Below, piece by piece: positions 54,360 to 61,885 of a stretch of 64,000 nt of DNA. The number at the start of each line of letters is the position of its first letter. The stretch's first letter is position 1. Both the position numbers and the translations under genes were made by a program. The stretch comes from Mycolicibacterium insubricum (GTDB lineage Bacteria > Actinomycetota > Actinomycetes > Mycobacteriales > Mycobacteriaceae), in contig NZ_AP022618.1 of the NCBI RefSeq assembly GCF_010731615.1, forward strand, positions 4,340,001 to 4,404,000, read 5' to 3'. The notes below the pieces were generated by a model. It made no database searches, had not been told where the DNA came from, and worked only from the letters and a program-made list of their open reading frames with translations.

Positions 54360-56146
54360 GCGTTGGCTCCGTGCCCCAACTTCGCGCCGCGGGTCCAGGT
54401 GACGTTCAGCGGGATCGGGCCGTTGGGCAGCCAGGGCTGCTCCTTGACCGCATCGGCAACGTTCCACGTGCCCTCTTCGATCACACCGAGGGCCGCGTCG
54501 ATGAGCTTGTAACGCTGGATACCGCTGCCGAAGGCCTCGGACTCGACCCAGGCGATCACGCACTCACCCGGGGCGAACTGCGCCTCGTCCTGCACCGCCT
54601 TGATCATGTTCACGTCGTGCAGGTGACCCTCGCCGAAGTTGAAGCCCATGATCGAGTTGCAGAGGAACTCACCTTCGCGGACCGTCCGGGTATCGATATC
54701 GGGCAGCCGACTGGTCAGCAGGGAGAACAGGCCGCGCGCCTGGCTGTGCATGCTGCGCCAGCCGATGGTGCGTTGCAGGCTGACCTCCGCCCAGCCGGGA
54801 TCGAAACCGGCGGCGATGAACTGGTCGATCTGGTTGGGCGCCGACCGGGTCAGCTTGTTGAGCTTTGCCTCGGCACCCGGGGTGAAGGTCCACACCGCGC
54901 TGGCCCAGTTGCCGGCGTACTGGCGCAGCGATACCAGGAAGGAGATCTTGTCCGGGCGCAGGTTACCCAGCACCGGGAAGAACAGCATCGCCGCGGCCAC
55001 CACCAGCACCAACCACCAGGGAGTCATGTCCCACGGGGCGAAGCCTTTGTCGTTGGGGAAGCCCAGGAACAGGAACACCGTGGTGTAGGCGAACATAACG
55101 TTCCACTCCAGCGGCACGGCGAGCGGGAAGGTGGAGATGATGAACAGGTGGAAGCAGAGCATGAAGATGGCCGCGATAACCGTCACCGTCCAGTTCGGCG
55201 AGAAGAACAGCAGCAGCGGCGCCGCGATCTCCACGAACGTTCCGTTGACGTGCGCCATGAAGTCGGCCACCCGGGACGGCCGCAGATCACGCGGGAAGTC
55301 CTTGTAGTGCATGCGCTTGACGAACTTCGGCAGGTACGGGGTGTTGGACACCATCGGCGGGATGACGTTGGAGAAGTGCTTGCCGAACTTGGAGAAGCCG
55401 GCGCCCACCCACACCACGACGATCAGCATCTTCAGCGCGATGATCATGTTCACGAACGGGAAGATGGAGAAGATGATCAGCGCAGGCAGGTACTGCTCAC
55501 CGCGGGCACCCAGGAAGATCGTCTTGTCCCGCAATCCGTTGAGGATGAGCAGCGCGATGGGTGCGATCAGCAGCGACGGGTTCACCAGGCCGGCGTTCAA
55601 CGAGATTCCCAGTTGGGCCATCGACTGGTCCATGTCGGCGTGGTGGATGCCCGAGAAGGCCAGCGCCACCACCAGTGAGACCAGCAGCGCCAGGTACAGC
55701 GTGACGTCCAGCACGTTGCGCCGATCCCCGGCGGTACCCGGCACCCAGGTCCAGGGCCGTAGCCGGATGGTGCCCGGCTTGGCCCAGAACAGGATCCCGC
55801 CGGTCATCGGCTTGATCTTGCCGGCCAGCGGGCCCCACGACCCGGCGATGCCGATCGATTCGAGCAGCACCGTCCAGAGGACCAGCTTCTGGTAGATGAT
55901 CGGCTGGTTCCACCACTCCATCGGGTGCCAGAAGGCGGGCAGCTGTGACGTCGTCGTGGCAATCACCAGGCCGCCGATCGCATACAGCACCACGATCTTC
56001 ACGATGTAGATCGTGTGGAACAGCTTCGGTGATCCGAAGCCGTTCTCCGCCCAGTCGGTGGACAGGATCTGGAGCCGCTCCAGCAACGGTTTCCGGAGAA
56101 AACTCTCGGGTTCGACGTCGGGCAACGTCGGTGTTTTGAATCCCAT
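54356..56146 (-). CDS. DUF3556 multi-spanning membrane protein
   Basis: 596 residues from ATG 56146 (AGGAGGAA 7 bases upstream). About ten hydrophobic segments between residues 45 and 390, with charged loops, then a soluble C-terminal domain of about 200 residues (FDPGWAEVSLQRTIGWRSMH, ..FLCNSIMGFNFGEGHLHDVN). I recall the mycobacterial family as DUF3556. No catalytic motif is identified, though HADMD and several conserved His suggest a membrane enzyme similar to HTTM/lipid desaturase-like proteins. Co-operonic with an acyl-CoA ligase and oxidoreductase. Confidence 0.75.
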   Translation of the reverse strand: MGFKTPTLPDVEPESFLRKPLLERLQILSTDWAENGFGSPKLFHTIYIVKIVVLYAIGGLVIATTTSQLPAFWHPMEWWNQPIIYQKLVLWTVLLESIGIAGSWGPLAGKIKPMTGGILFWAKPGTIRLRPWTWVPGTAGDRRNVLDVTLYLALLVSLVVALAFSGIHHADMDQSMAQLGISLNAGLVNPSLLIAPIALLILNGLRDKTIFLGARGEQYLPALIIFSIFPFVNMIIALKMLIVVVWVGAGFSKFGKHFSNVIPPMVSNTPYLPKFVKRMHYKDFPRDLRPSRVADFMAHVNGTFVEIAAPLLLFFSPNWTVTVIAAIFMLCFHLFIISTFPLAVPLEWNVMFAYTTVFLFLGFPNDKGFAPWDMTPWWLVLVVAAAMLFFPVLGNLRPDKISFLVSLRQYAGNWASAVWTFTPGAEAKLNKLTRSAPNQIDQFIAAGFDPGWAEVSLQRTIGWRSMHSQARGLFSLLTSRLPDIDTRTVREGEFLCNSIMGFNFGEGHLHDVNMIKAVQDEAQFAPGECVIAWVESEAFGSGIQRYKLIDAALGVIEEGTWNVADAVKEQPWLPNGPIPLNVTWTRGAKLGHGANA

Positions 56147-56199
56147 GATCGGTTCCTCCTACTGAATGGGACGGTGTTTAAACTGAATATCTTTGACGG

Positions 56200-57702
56200 T
56201 CAGCGGTTTTCGGCGACACGCTCGCGAAGACGCGGCTTGTGGATCTTGCCGACGGGGTTCTTGGGCAGGTCGTCGAGAATGGTGATCTGGGCGGGGTGTT
56301 TGAATTTCGACAGCACCGCGCGCAGATGTTCGGCGATGGCGTCAGGGCTCAGCTCGGCCCCGGAGTTCAGTGACACGAACAGGACGGGCTCCTCGCCGAG
56401 GACCTGGTGCGGGCGACCCACCACGGCGGCCTCGGCGATCTCGGGTAGCTGGTAGACGACGGCCTCGATCTCCTTGGGGTAGATGTTCTCGCCACCCCGG
56501 ATGATCATGTCCTTGGCCCGGTCCACCAGGTACAGGTAGCCGTCGTCGTCGAGGCGGCCCACGTCACCGGTGTGCAGCCAGCCGTCGACGACGGTGCGTT
56601 CGGTCTCCTCGGGCCGGTTGAGGTAGCCGCGCATCACGTTGGCGCCCTTGATCAGAACCTCGCCGGACTCGCCGGCCGGCACCTCGGCGCCGCCGGCGTC
56701 GACGATGCGGACCGATTGCCCGGCCAGCGGCAGCCCCACCGAACCCTGCTTGCGGATTCCGTGCAACGGGTTGGCGAAGCTGACACAGGTGCCCTCGGAC
56801 AGCCCGTAGCCCTCGATGAGCGGAATGCCGTACCGGCCCTGGAACTTCTCCAGCAGTTCGACGCTCGCCGGAGCAGCACCGCAGATGCCGAATCGCACCG
56901 ACGAGGTGTCCGGCGCCACGTCCGTCGGCAGATCGGCGAGCATGGTGTAGATCGCGGGAACGGCCGAGAAGTACGTCGGGCGGGCGTCTTCGAGCCGGTC
57001 GAAGAACGACTTCGGGCTGAACCGGCCGGCGATGACGGCACTGCCCCCGGCGAGCAGCGGCGAGAGTGTGCCGATGACGATCCCGTTGACGTGGAACAGC
57101 GGCAGGATCAGCAGGCTGCGATCGCGCTCGGTCAGTTCGAAGTTGTCCACCAGCACGGAGCACATGGCGGCCAGGTTCGCGTGGTCGAGCATCACGCCCT
57201 TGGGCCTGCCCGTGGTCCCGCTGGTGTAGATCAGCAGCGCCAGCGCGTCGTCGGGCACCTCGGTGGCCCCACCCACGGTGACCGCCCCGGCCGCCAGGTC
57301 GGCGGGCGTCAAAACCACCGGCGAGGACACCTCGTAGTCGGGCACCGCCTCGCTGATCAGCACACCCGCACCGGCGTCGGCGATCTGGTAGCCGACCTCC
57401 GCGCCGGTCATCGTCGGGTTGATCGGGGTCACCGCGGCACCGAGCCGCCATGCGGCGAACATCGCGACCACGAAACTCGCCGTGTTCGGCAACATCACCG
57501 CCACCACGTCCCCGGCGGACACCCCCGCCTCCTGCAGCCGAGAGGCGGCCAGCGCCACGGCGTCGCGCAGACCGGCCCGGGAGTACTCCACGGCGTCGCC
57601 TGAAATGGCCGACGCCGTCGGATTCTGCTCGGCCAGCCGATCTGTCAGAAGTGCCAGGTTCACGATTCGCTCCCGAAGCTGCATTGGTGAGGCGGACGTC
57701 AT
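56200..57702 (-). CDS. Acyl-CoA synthetase / AMP-dependent ligase
   Basis: 500 residues from ATG 57702, or 494 from ATG 57684. The inferred transcription start near 57697 favours the latter. ANL-family motifs: AMP-binding YTSGTTGRPKG, EGYGLSEGT, WLHTGDVG, RAKDMIIRGGENIYPKEIE and the catalytic Lys in NPVGKIHKP. It activates a carboxylic acid, probably a fatty acid, to its CoA ester. First gene of the ligase-DUF3556-oxidoreductase-reductase-phaC-phaZ operon. Upstream lies PucR-box promoter A. Confidence 0.92.
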   Translation of the reverse strand: MTSASPMQLRERIVNLALLTDRLAEQNPTASAISGDAVEYSRAGLRDAVALAASRLQEAGVSAGDVVAVMLPNTASFVVAMFAAWRLGAAVTPINPTMTGAEVGYQIADAGAGVLISEAVPDYEVSSPVVLTPADLAAGAVTVGGATEVPDDALALLIYTSGTTGRPKGVMLDHANLAAMCSVLVDNFELTERDRSLLILPLFHVNGIVIGTLSPLLAGGSAVIAGRFSPKSFFDRLEDARPTYFSAVPAIYTMLADLPTDVAPDTSSVRFGICGAAPASVELLEKFQGRYGIPLIEGYGLSEGTCVSFANPLHGIRKQGSVGLPLAGQSVRIVDAGGAEVPAGESGEVLIKGANVMRGYLNRPEETERTVVDGWLHTGDVGRLDDDGYLYLVDRAKDMIIRGGENIYPKEIEAVVYQLPEIAEAAVVGRPHQVLGEEPVLFVSLNSGAELSPDAIAEHLRAVLSKFKHPAQITILDDLPKNPVGKIHKPRLRERVAENR

Positions 57703-57703
57703 A

Positions 57704-57780
57704 ACGCTATGTCGCTGTGAGCGCGCACACATCGTTGTGAAACGAGAAGTTGGGGGGCGGTGTTGTCGCCGGGCGACAAC
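57704..57780 (-). promoter_or_regulatory. Promoter A of the PHA-type cluster: palindrome, CACAACGATGTG block and -10
   Basis: Minus strand, 5' to 3': GTTGTC-N7-GACAAC (57780-57762, a perfect 19-base palindrome), 22 bases, CACAACGATGTG (57739-57728), 18 bases, -10 TAGCGT (57709-57704). The same arrangement recurs at promoters B and C. The palindrome centre is near -73 from the inferred start, an activator-type position. Confidence 0.75.
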
Positions 57781-57792
57781 ACCGTCCCCCTG

Positions 57793-59142
57793 TCAATCGC
57801 GTAGTTCAGCGCAGTTTGGGGTGGTCGGCAGCCCGTTGAACCGGTCGGCCACCCAGCCCATGTTGCGTTCGCCGTCGACGTAGAGCGGCAGCAGGTTGTT
57901 GATGTCGAGCTTGTTGAACAGCGGTGGCTGCTCATTGGTCCAGAACTGCACGTCGGCACCCATGCCGCACCAGTCCTTGGCGGTCTCGCGCGCCGCGTGA
58001 TAGGGCACCAGCGGGTCGTACCTGTTGTGCGAGATGTACACCGGACCAGTCGGTTTGATGTTGCCGACGCGCTGGGCCGCCAGCAGGCTCTTGAACGGAT
58101 CGTTGGACACCAGGGCGTTCAGGTCGGTGTTGAACCAGAACTCCAGATGCCGGAACGCGTAGTCGACGCCGCCCTGCAGCAGGCAGGTGTGCCCGGACCA
58201 GTCGAGCATCTGCAGCCCGCGCGGGGTCAGCACATCGCGGATGGGCTGCTCGGTGTCCGGGTAGGCTGCGATGATGCCGCGCAGCAGGTAGCCGGCGAGC
58301 ACGGCGAAGAAGTTCCCGTCGATACCGGGGATGGCCTCGGCGACGTCGGTGACCGGTGCGTCGGCCATGGTTCCGACGATGTTGAGCTCAGGTGCATAGG
58401 AACCGGCCATCTCCGCGGCCGACAGCGCGGCCTGGCCGCCGGAGGCATAGCCCCAGAACGCCACCGGACCGTCCGGGGTCAGCGAGGTGCCGGGCAGCTT
58501 CTTGGCGGCCCGCGCGGCATCCAGCAGCGCAGACCCCGCGGCGACGCGATTGAGGAACTGCGGCGACTGCGGGCCGTGCACACCCATGCCGACACCGTCG
58601 GTGATCACCAGAGCGAACCCGCGGGCCAGCATCGTCGCCCAGAATCCTTCCTCCATGTTGAACATCAGGTCGAAGCCCTGGGAGAAGTGGATTCCCTGGT
58701 TCATCAGTCGCGACGGGGCGCACTGCTCACCGGCACCGTACGGGCCGGTGGCATAGGCCAGCAGCGGACGGGGCCCATTGCCCGGCCAGGGCACGTCGGG
58801 CTCGATGTAGGTGCCCGTCACCGCCACCGGGTGCCCCTGGGCGTCGGTGCTGCGGTACATGATTCGCGTCCCCGTGCCGACATACGCGCCGAGCTGCCCG
58901 GAGGGCTCCAACCGTAGGGGCGAGTCCTCGGTCCGGATCAGGTCACCGTTGTGGCCGGCGGGCAGCGGCTCCGGCGGCGTGTAGAACTCCTCGTAGTAGC
59001 GGTCGTCGGCACGGGAGGTGGGGGCCCCGATCACCCCGCACGCCAGTGTCAGGGCGGCCACGGTCAGCACAACGACCAGCGCCGGCCACGCCCGGTGTGG
59101 GCTGCGGGCTCGGCGCTCGGCTGCCAATGCAGTCGGATTCAT
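57793..59142 (-). CDS. Secretory-lipase-family exported protein with altered nucleophile elbow
   Basis: 449 residues from ATG 59142 (GGGAG upstream). Signal peptide of about 45 residues ending PTSRADD, with an internal LTLAC that could act as a lipobox. The rest follows the LIP secretory-lipase family: YATGPYGAGEQCAPS, ARGFALVITDGVGMG, GQAALSAAEMAGSYAPEL, VYISHNRYDPLVPYHAARE. In this family the elbow is normally GYSxGG; here it reads GYASGG, so Ala stands at the usual Ser position. Activity may be lost or the adjacent Ser used. Shares promoter region B with pucR. Confidence 0.82.
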   Translation of the reverse strand: MNPTALAAERRARSPHRAWPALVVVLTVAALTLACGVIGAPTSRADDRYYEEFYTPPEPLPAGHNGDLIRTEDSPLRLEPSGQLGAYVGTGTRIMYRSTDAQGHPVAVTGTYIEPDVPWPGNGPRPLLAYATGPYGAGEQCAPSRLMNQGIHFSQGFDLMFNMEEGFWATMLARGFALVITDGVGMGVHGPQSPQFLNRVAAGSALLDAARAAKKLPGTSLTPDGPVAFWGYASGGQAALSAAEMAGSYAPELNIVGTMADAPVTDVAEAIPGIDGNFFAVLAGYLLRGIIAAYPDTEQPIRDVLTPRGLQMLDWSGHTCLLQGGVDYAFRHLEFWFNTDLNALVSNDPFKSLLAAQRVGNIKPTGPVYISHNRYDPLVPYHAARETAKDWCGMGADVQFWTNEQPPLFNKLDINNLLPLYVDGERNMGWVADRFNGLPTTPNCAELRD

Positions 59143-59182
59143 ATCGGGACTCCCGGGGGATTAGGTGGAGACGGACGTCACG

Positions 59183-59260
59183 ACGCTATGTATTTGTGAT
59201 GGTGGGCACATCGTCGCGAAACGAGAAGTTCACCGGCGGTCGTTGTCTCCCGGAGACAGA
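59183..59260. promoter_or_regulatory. Promoter B between the lipase and pucR genes
   Basis: Minus strand: palindrome 59260-59242 (inner TGTCTCC-C-GGAGACA), 23 bases, CGCGACGATGTG (59218-59207), 18 bases, -10 TAGCGT (59188-59183), lipase ATG 59142. Facing the other way, the palindrome ends 5 bases before a CAAATT -10 of pucR, so regulator binding could activate the lipase gene and repress pucR. About 90 bases are similar to promoter A. Confidence 0.75.
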
Positions 59261-59277
59261 GGCGCCAAATTCCGGCC

Positions 59278-60585
59278 ATGCGAGAAGACCGGTGGATCTA
59301 CGGTTGGCAGATGCCCCGCACCGACCACGACACCGCCGTCAGTGACGCCGGCGCCGTGGTCGTCCGGCAGCTGGCCGATCGCCTCGACGAGGTGACCGCA
59401 GAGATCCAGCAGTACCTGATCGCCGAGATCGACGAACTGCGCGGCGACGCCACCCTGCTCGACCTGCTGCGCGACAGCGTCGAGGGCAACGTCGCCACCA
59501 TATTCGCCGCCGCCCAGCACACCATCCCCATCGAGCCCGACGAGCCGCCGCTCGCCGCCCTGGAATACGCGCGCCGGCTGGCCCAGCGCGGAGTCGCCCC
59601 CAACGCGCTGGTGCGCGCCTACCGGCTGGGCCAGCAGCGACTGCTGGCGCTGGTCGCACAGGAGATTCGCCGTCGCGAGCTGGACCCGACCCTGGAACTC
59701 GACGTCTTCGACGAGATCGCCACCGTCACCTTCATCTACATCGACTGGATCTCACAGCGCGTGGTGGAGACCTACCAGGACGAGCGCGACCGGTGGCTGG
59801 AGAACCGAAACAACATGCGCGCGGTCCGGATTCGGGAGATTCTGCGCGAATCACCGCTGGATGTCGATGCGGTGGAGCAGGAGATGCAGTACCCGTTCGG
59901 TCGCTACCACCTCGCACTGATGCTCTGGTTCGATTCCGAGGAGGCCGGGAACAAACTGGGCCGACTGGAGCAGCACGCCCGCGAGCTAGCCGGCTGGTTG
60001 GGGGCCGGCGAACCACCACTGTTCGTCGCGACCGACCGCATCACCGGCTGGGCGTGGATCCCGCTGAGCGCCCAGAACGCCCGCAGCGCCCCGGTGCGCA
60101 TCCGCCAGTTCCGGTCGGATCATCCTGATCAGCCCGAGGTGGCCGCCGGTGCGGCGTTGCCCGGCATCACCGGGTTCCGCTATTCGCATCAGCTCGCAAC
60201 ATACGCCCGCTCCGTCGCGCAGGCCTCCGGCACACCGCCCGCCCGCATCACCTCGGCGGCCGAACCCGGACTGGTCGCCGCCGCCCTGCTGGGTTCCGAC
60301 CTGGCGCAGGCGCGCACCTGGGTGCAGATGGTCCTGGGTCCGCTGGTCACCGACACCGAACCCGACGCTCGCCTGCGCAACACCCTGCGACTGTTCCTGC
60401 AGGCCGGTTCCAGTTTCAAGGGCGCCTCCGAGGTGATGAACCTGCACGCCAATTCGGTGAAGTACCGGGTTCAGCGGGCCATCGAGCGACGCGGCATGGC
60501 GATCGACGACGACCGCCTGGACGTAGAGATCGCGCTGTTGATGTGCGCCTGGTACGGCACGGCCATGCTGAAACCGGCCGGTTGA
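59278..60585 (+). CDS. PucR/CdaR-family transcriptional regulator
   Basis: 435 residues from ATG 59278; CAAATT exactly 6 bases upstream suggests a leaderless mRNA, and ATG 59311 is the alternative start. The N-terminal half is helical (RsbRD-N-like: VVRQLADRLDEVTAEIQQYL, LRDSVEGNVATIFAA), the middle is GGDEF-like, and the C-terminus has the PucR HTH: TLRLFLQAGSSFKGASEVMN, LHANSVKYRVQRAIE. Such regulators respond to small metabolites. Its gene sits amid the three look-alike promoters, which makes it the likely binder of the palindrome. Confidence 0.88.
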   Translation: MREDRWIYGWQMPRTDHDTAVSDAGAVVVRQLADRLDEVTAEIQQYLIAEIDELRGDATLLDLLRDSVEGNVATIFAAAQHTIPIEPDEPPLAALEYARRLAQRGVAPNALVRAYRLGQQRLLALVAQEIRRRELDPTLELDVFDEIATVTFIYIDWISQRVVETYQDERDRWLENRNNMRAVRIREILRESPLDVDAVEQEMQYPFGRYHLALMLWFDSEEAGNKLGRLEQHARELAGWLGAGEPPLFVATDRITGWAWIPLSAQNARSAPVRIRQFRSDHPDQPEVAAGAALPGITGFRYSHQLATYARSVAQASGTPPARITSAAEPGLVAAALLGSDLAQARTWVQMVLGPLVTDTEPDARLRNTLRLFLQAGSSFKGASEVMNLHANSVKYRVQRAIERRGMAIDDDRLDVEIALLMCAWYGTAMLKPAG

Positions 60586-60603
60586 GCGAGTGCAGTATCG
60601 ACC

Positions 60604-60680
60604 TTTGTCTCGCGGCGACAACCCGGCAGCGATTCTTCATCGTGCACAACGGTGCGCACCGCCCGCGTTCTTTCTAACCT
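60604..60680 (+). promoter_or_regulatory. Promoter C of the acyl-CoA dehydrogenase gene
   Basis: Plus strand: TTTGTC-N7-GACAAC (60604-60622), 22 bases, CACAACGGTGCG (60645-60656), 18 bases, -10 TAACCT (60675-60680), then GTG 60713 after GAGGAGG. Distances equal those of promoter A to the base, although the bases between the elements differ. Confidence 0.75.
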
Positions 60681-60712
60681 TCAGTGACGCCCGTTGACGA
60701 TCGAGGAGGATT

Positions 60713-61885
60713 GTGGTGGCTGCATGGGGTGGAGACCCTTCGTTCGATTTGTTCCAGTTGCCCGAGGAGCATCAGGAGTTGCGGGCGGCGATCCGTGCGC
60801 TGGCGGAAAAGGAGATCGCTCCGTACGCCGCCGACGTCGACGCCAATGCCCGGTTCCCGCAGGAGGCCCTCGATGCGTTGGTGGCCAACGGGTTCAACGC
60901 GGTACACGTGCCTGAGGAGTACGGCGGCCAGGGCGCGGACTCGGTGGCGGCGTGCATCGTCATCGAAGAGGTCGCTCGGGTGGACTGTTCGGCGTCGCTG
61001 ATCCCGGCGGTCAACAAGCTGGGCACCATGGGCCTGATCCTGCGGGGTTCGGACGAGCTCAAGAGCCAGGTGCTGCCCGGCATCGCCGCCGGGGACACCA
61101 TGGCCTCCTACGCGCTTTCCGAGCGCGAGGCCGGTTCGGATGCCGCCGCGATGCGCACCCGCGCCAAGGCCGACGGGGACGGCTGGATCATCAACGGTTC
61201 CAAGTGCTGGATCACCAACGGCGGCAAGTCCGACTGGTACACGGTGATGGCGGTGACCGACCCGGACAAGGGCGCCAACGGCATCTCGGCGTTCATGGTG
61301 CACAAGGACGACGAGGGCTTCTCGGTCACCGGGTACGAGCACAAACTCGGCATCAAGGGCTCCCCGACCGCGGAGTTGGCGTTCGAGAACTGCAAGGTTC
61401 CCGGGGACCGGATGATCGGTGATCCGGGCACCGGGTTCAAGACCGCGCTGGCCACCCTGGATCACACGCGTCCGACCATCGGGGCGCAGGCCGTCGGGAT
61501 CGCCCAGGGTGCCCTCGATGCGGCGATCGCCTACACCAAGGACCGCAAGCAGTTCGGCACTTCGGTGTCGACGTTTCAGGGTGTGCAGTTCATGCTCGCC
61601 GACATGGCGATGAAGCTCGAAGCCGCCCGGCTGATGGTCTACCACGCCGCCGCCCGCGCCGAGCGTGGCGAAACCAATCTGGGATTCATCTCCGCCGCGT
61701 CGAAATGCTTTGCCTCCGACGTGGCCATGGAGGTCACCGTCGACGCCGTGCAGCTCTTCGGTGGGGCCGGCTACACCGTCGACTTCCCCGTCGAACGGAT
61801 GATGCGCGACGCCAAGATCACCCAGATCTACGAAGGCACCAACCAGATCCAGCGCGTCGTCATGAGCCGCGCACTGCTCAAATAA
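60713..61885 (+). CDS. Acyl-CoA dehydrogenase
   Basis: 390 residues from GTG 60713 (or GTG 60716), GGAGG just upstream. Family motifs: YALSEREAGSDAAAM, CWITNGGKSDWY for FAD, and the C-terminal QIYEGTNQIQRVVMSRALL containing the catalytic Glu. It introduces the alpha-beta double bond in an acyl-CoA, the first step of beta-oxidation. Short/branched-chain preference is possible but not decided. In the PHA-type cluster it could feed or drain 3-hydroxyacyl-CoA pools. Its last 8 bases overlap the convergent flavoprotein gene. Confidence 0.93.
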   Translation: MVAAWGGDPSFDLFQLPEEHQELRAAIRALAEKEIAPYAADVDANARFPQEALDALVANGFNAVHVPEEYGGQGADSVAACIVIEEVARVDCSASLIPAVNKLGTMGLILRGSDELKSQVLPGIAAGDTMASYALSEREAGSDAAAMRTRAKADGDGWIINGSKCWITNGGKSDWYTVMAVTDPDKGANGISAFMVHKDDEGFSVTGYEHKLGIKGSPTAELAFENCKVPGDRMIGDPGTGFKTALATLDHTRPTIGAQAVGIAQGALDAAIAYTKDRKQFGTSVSTFQGVQFMLADMAMKLEAARLMVYHAAARAERGETNLGFISAASKCFASDVAMEVTVDAVQLFGGAGYTVDFPVERMMRDAKITQIYEGTNQIQRVVMSRALLK

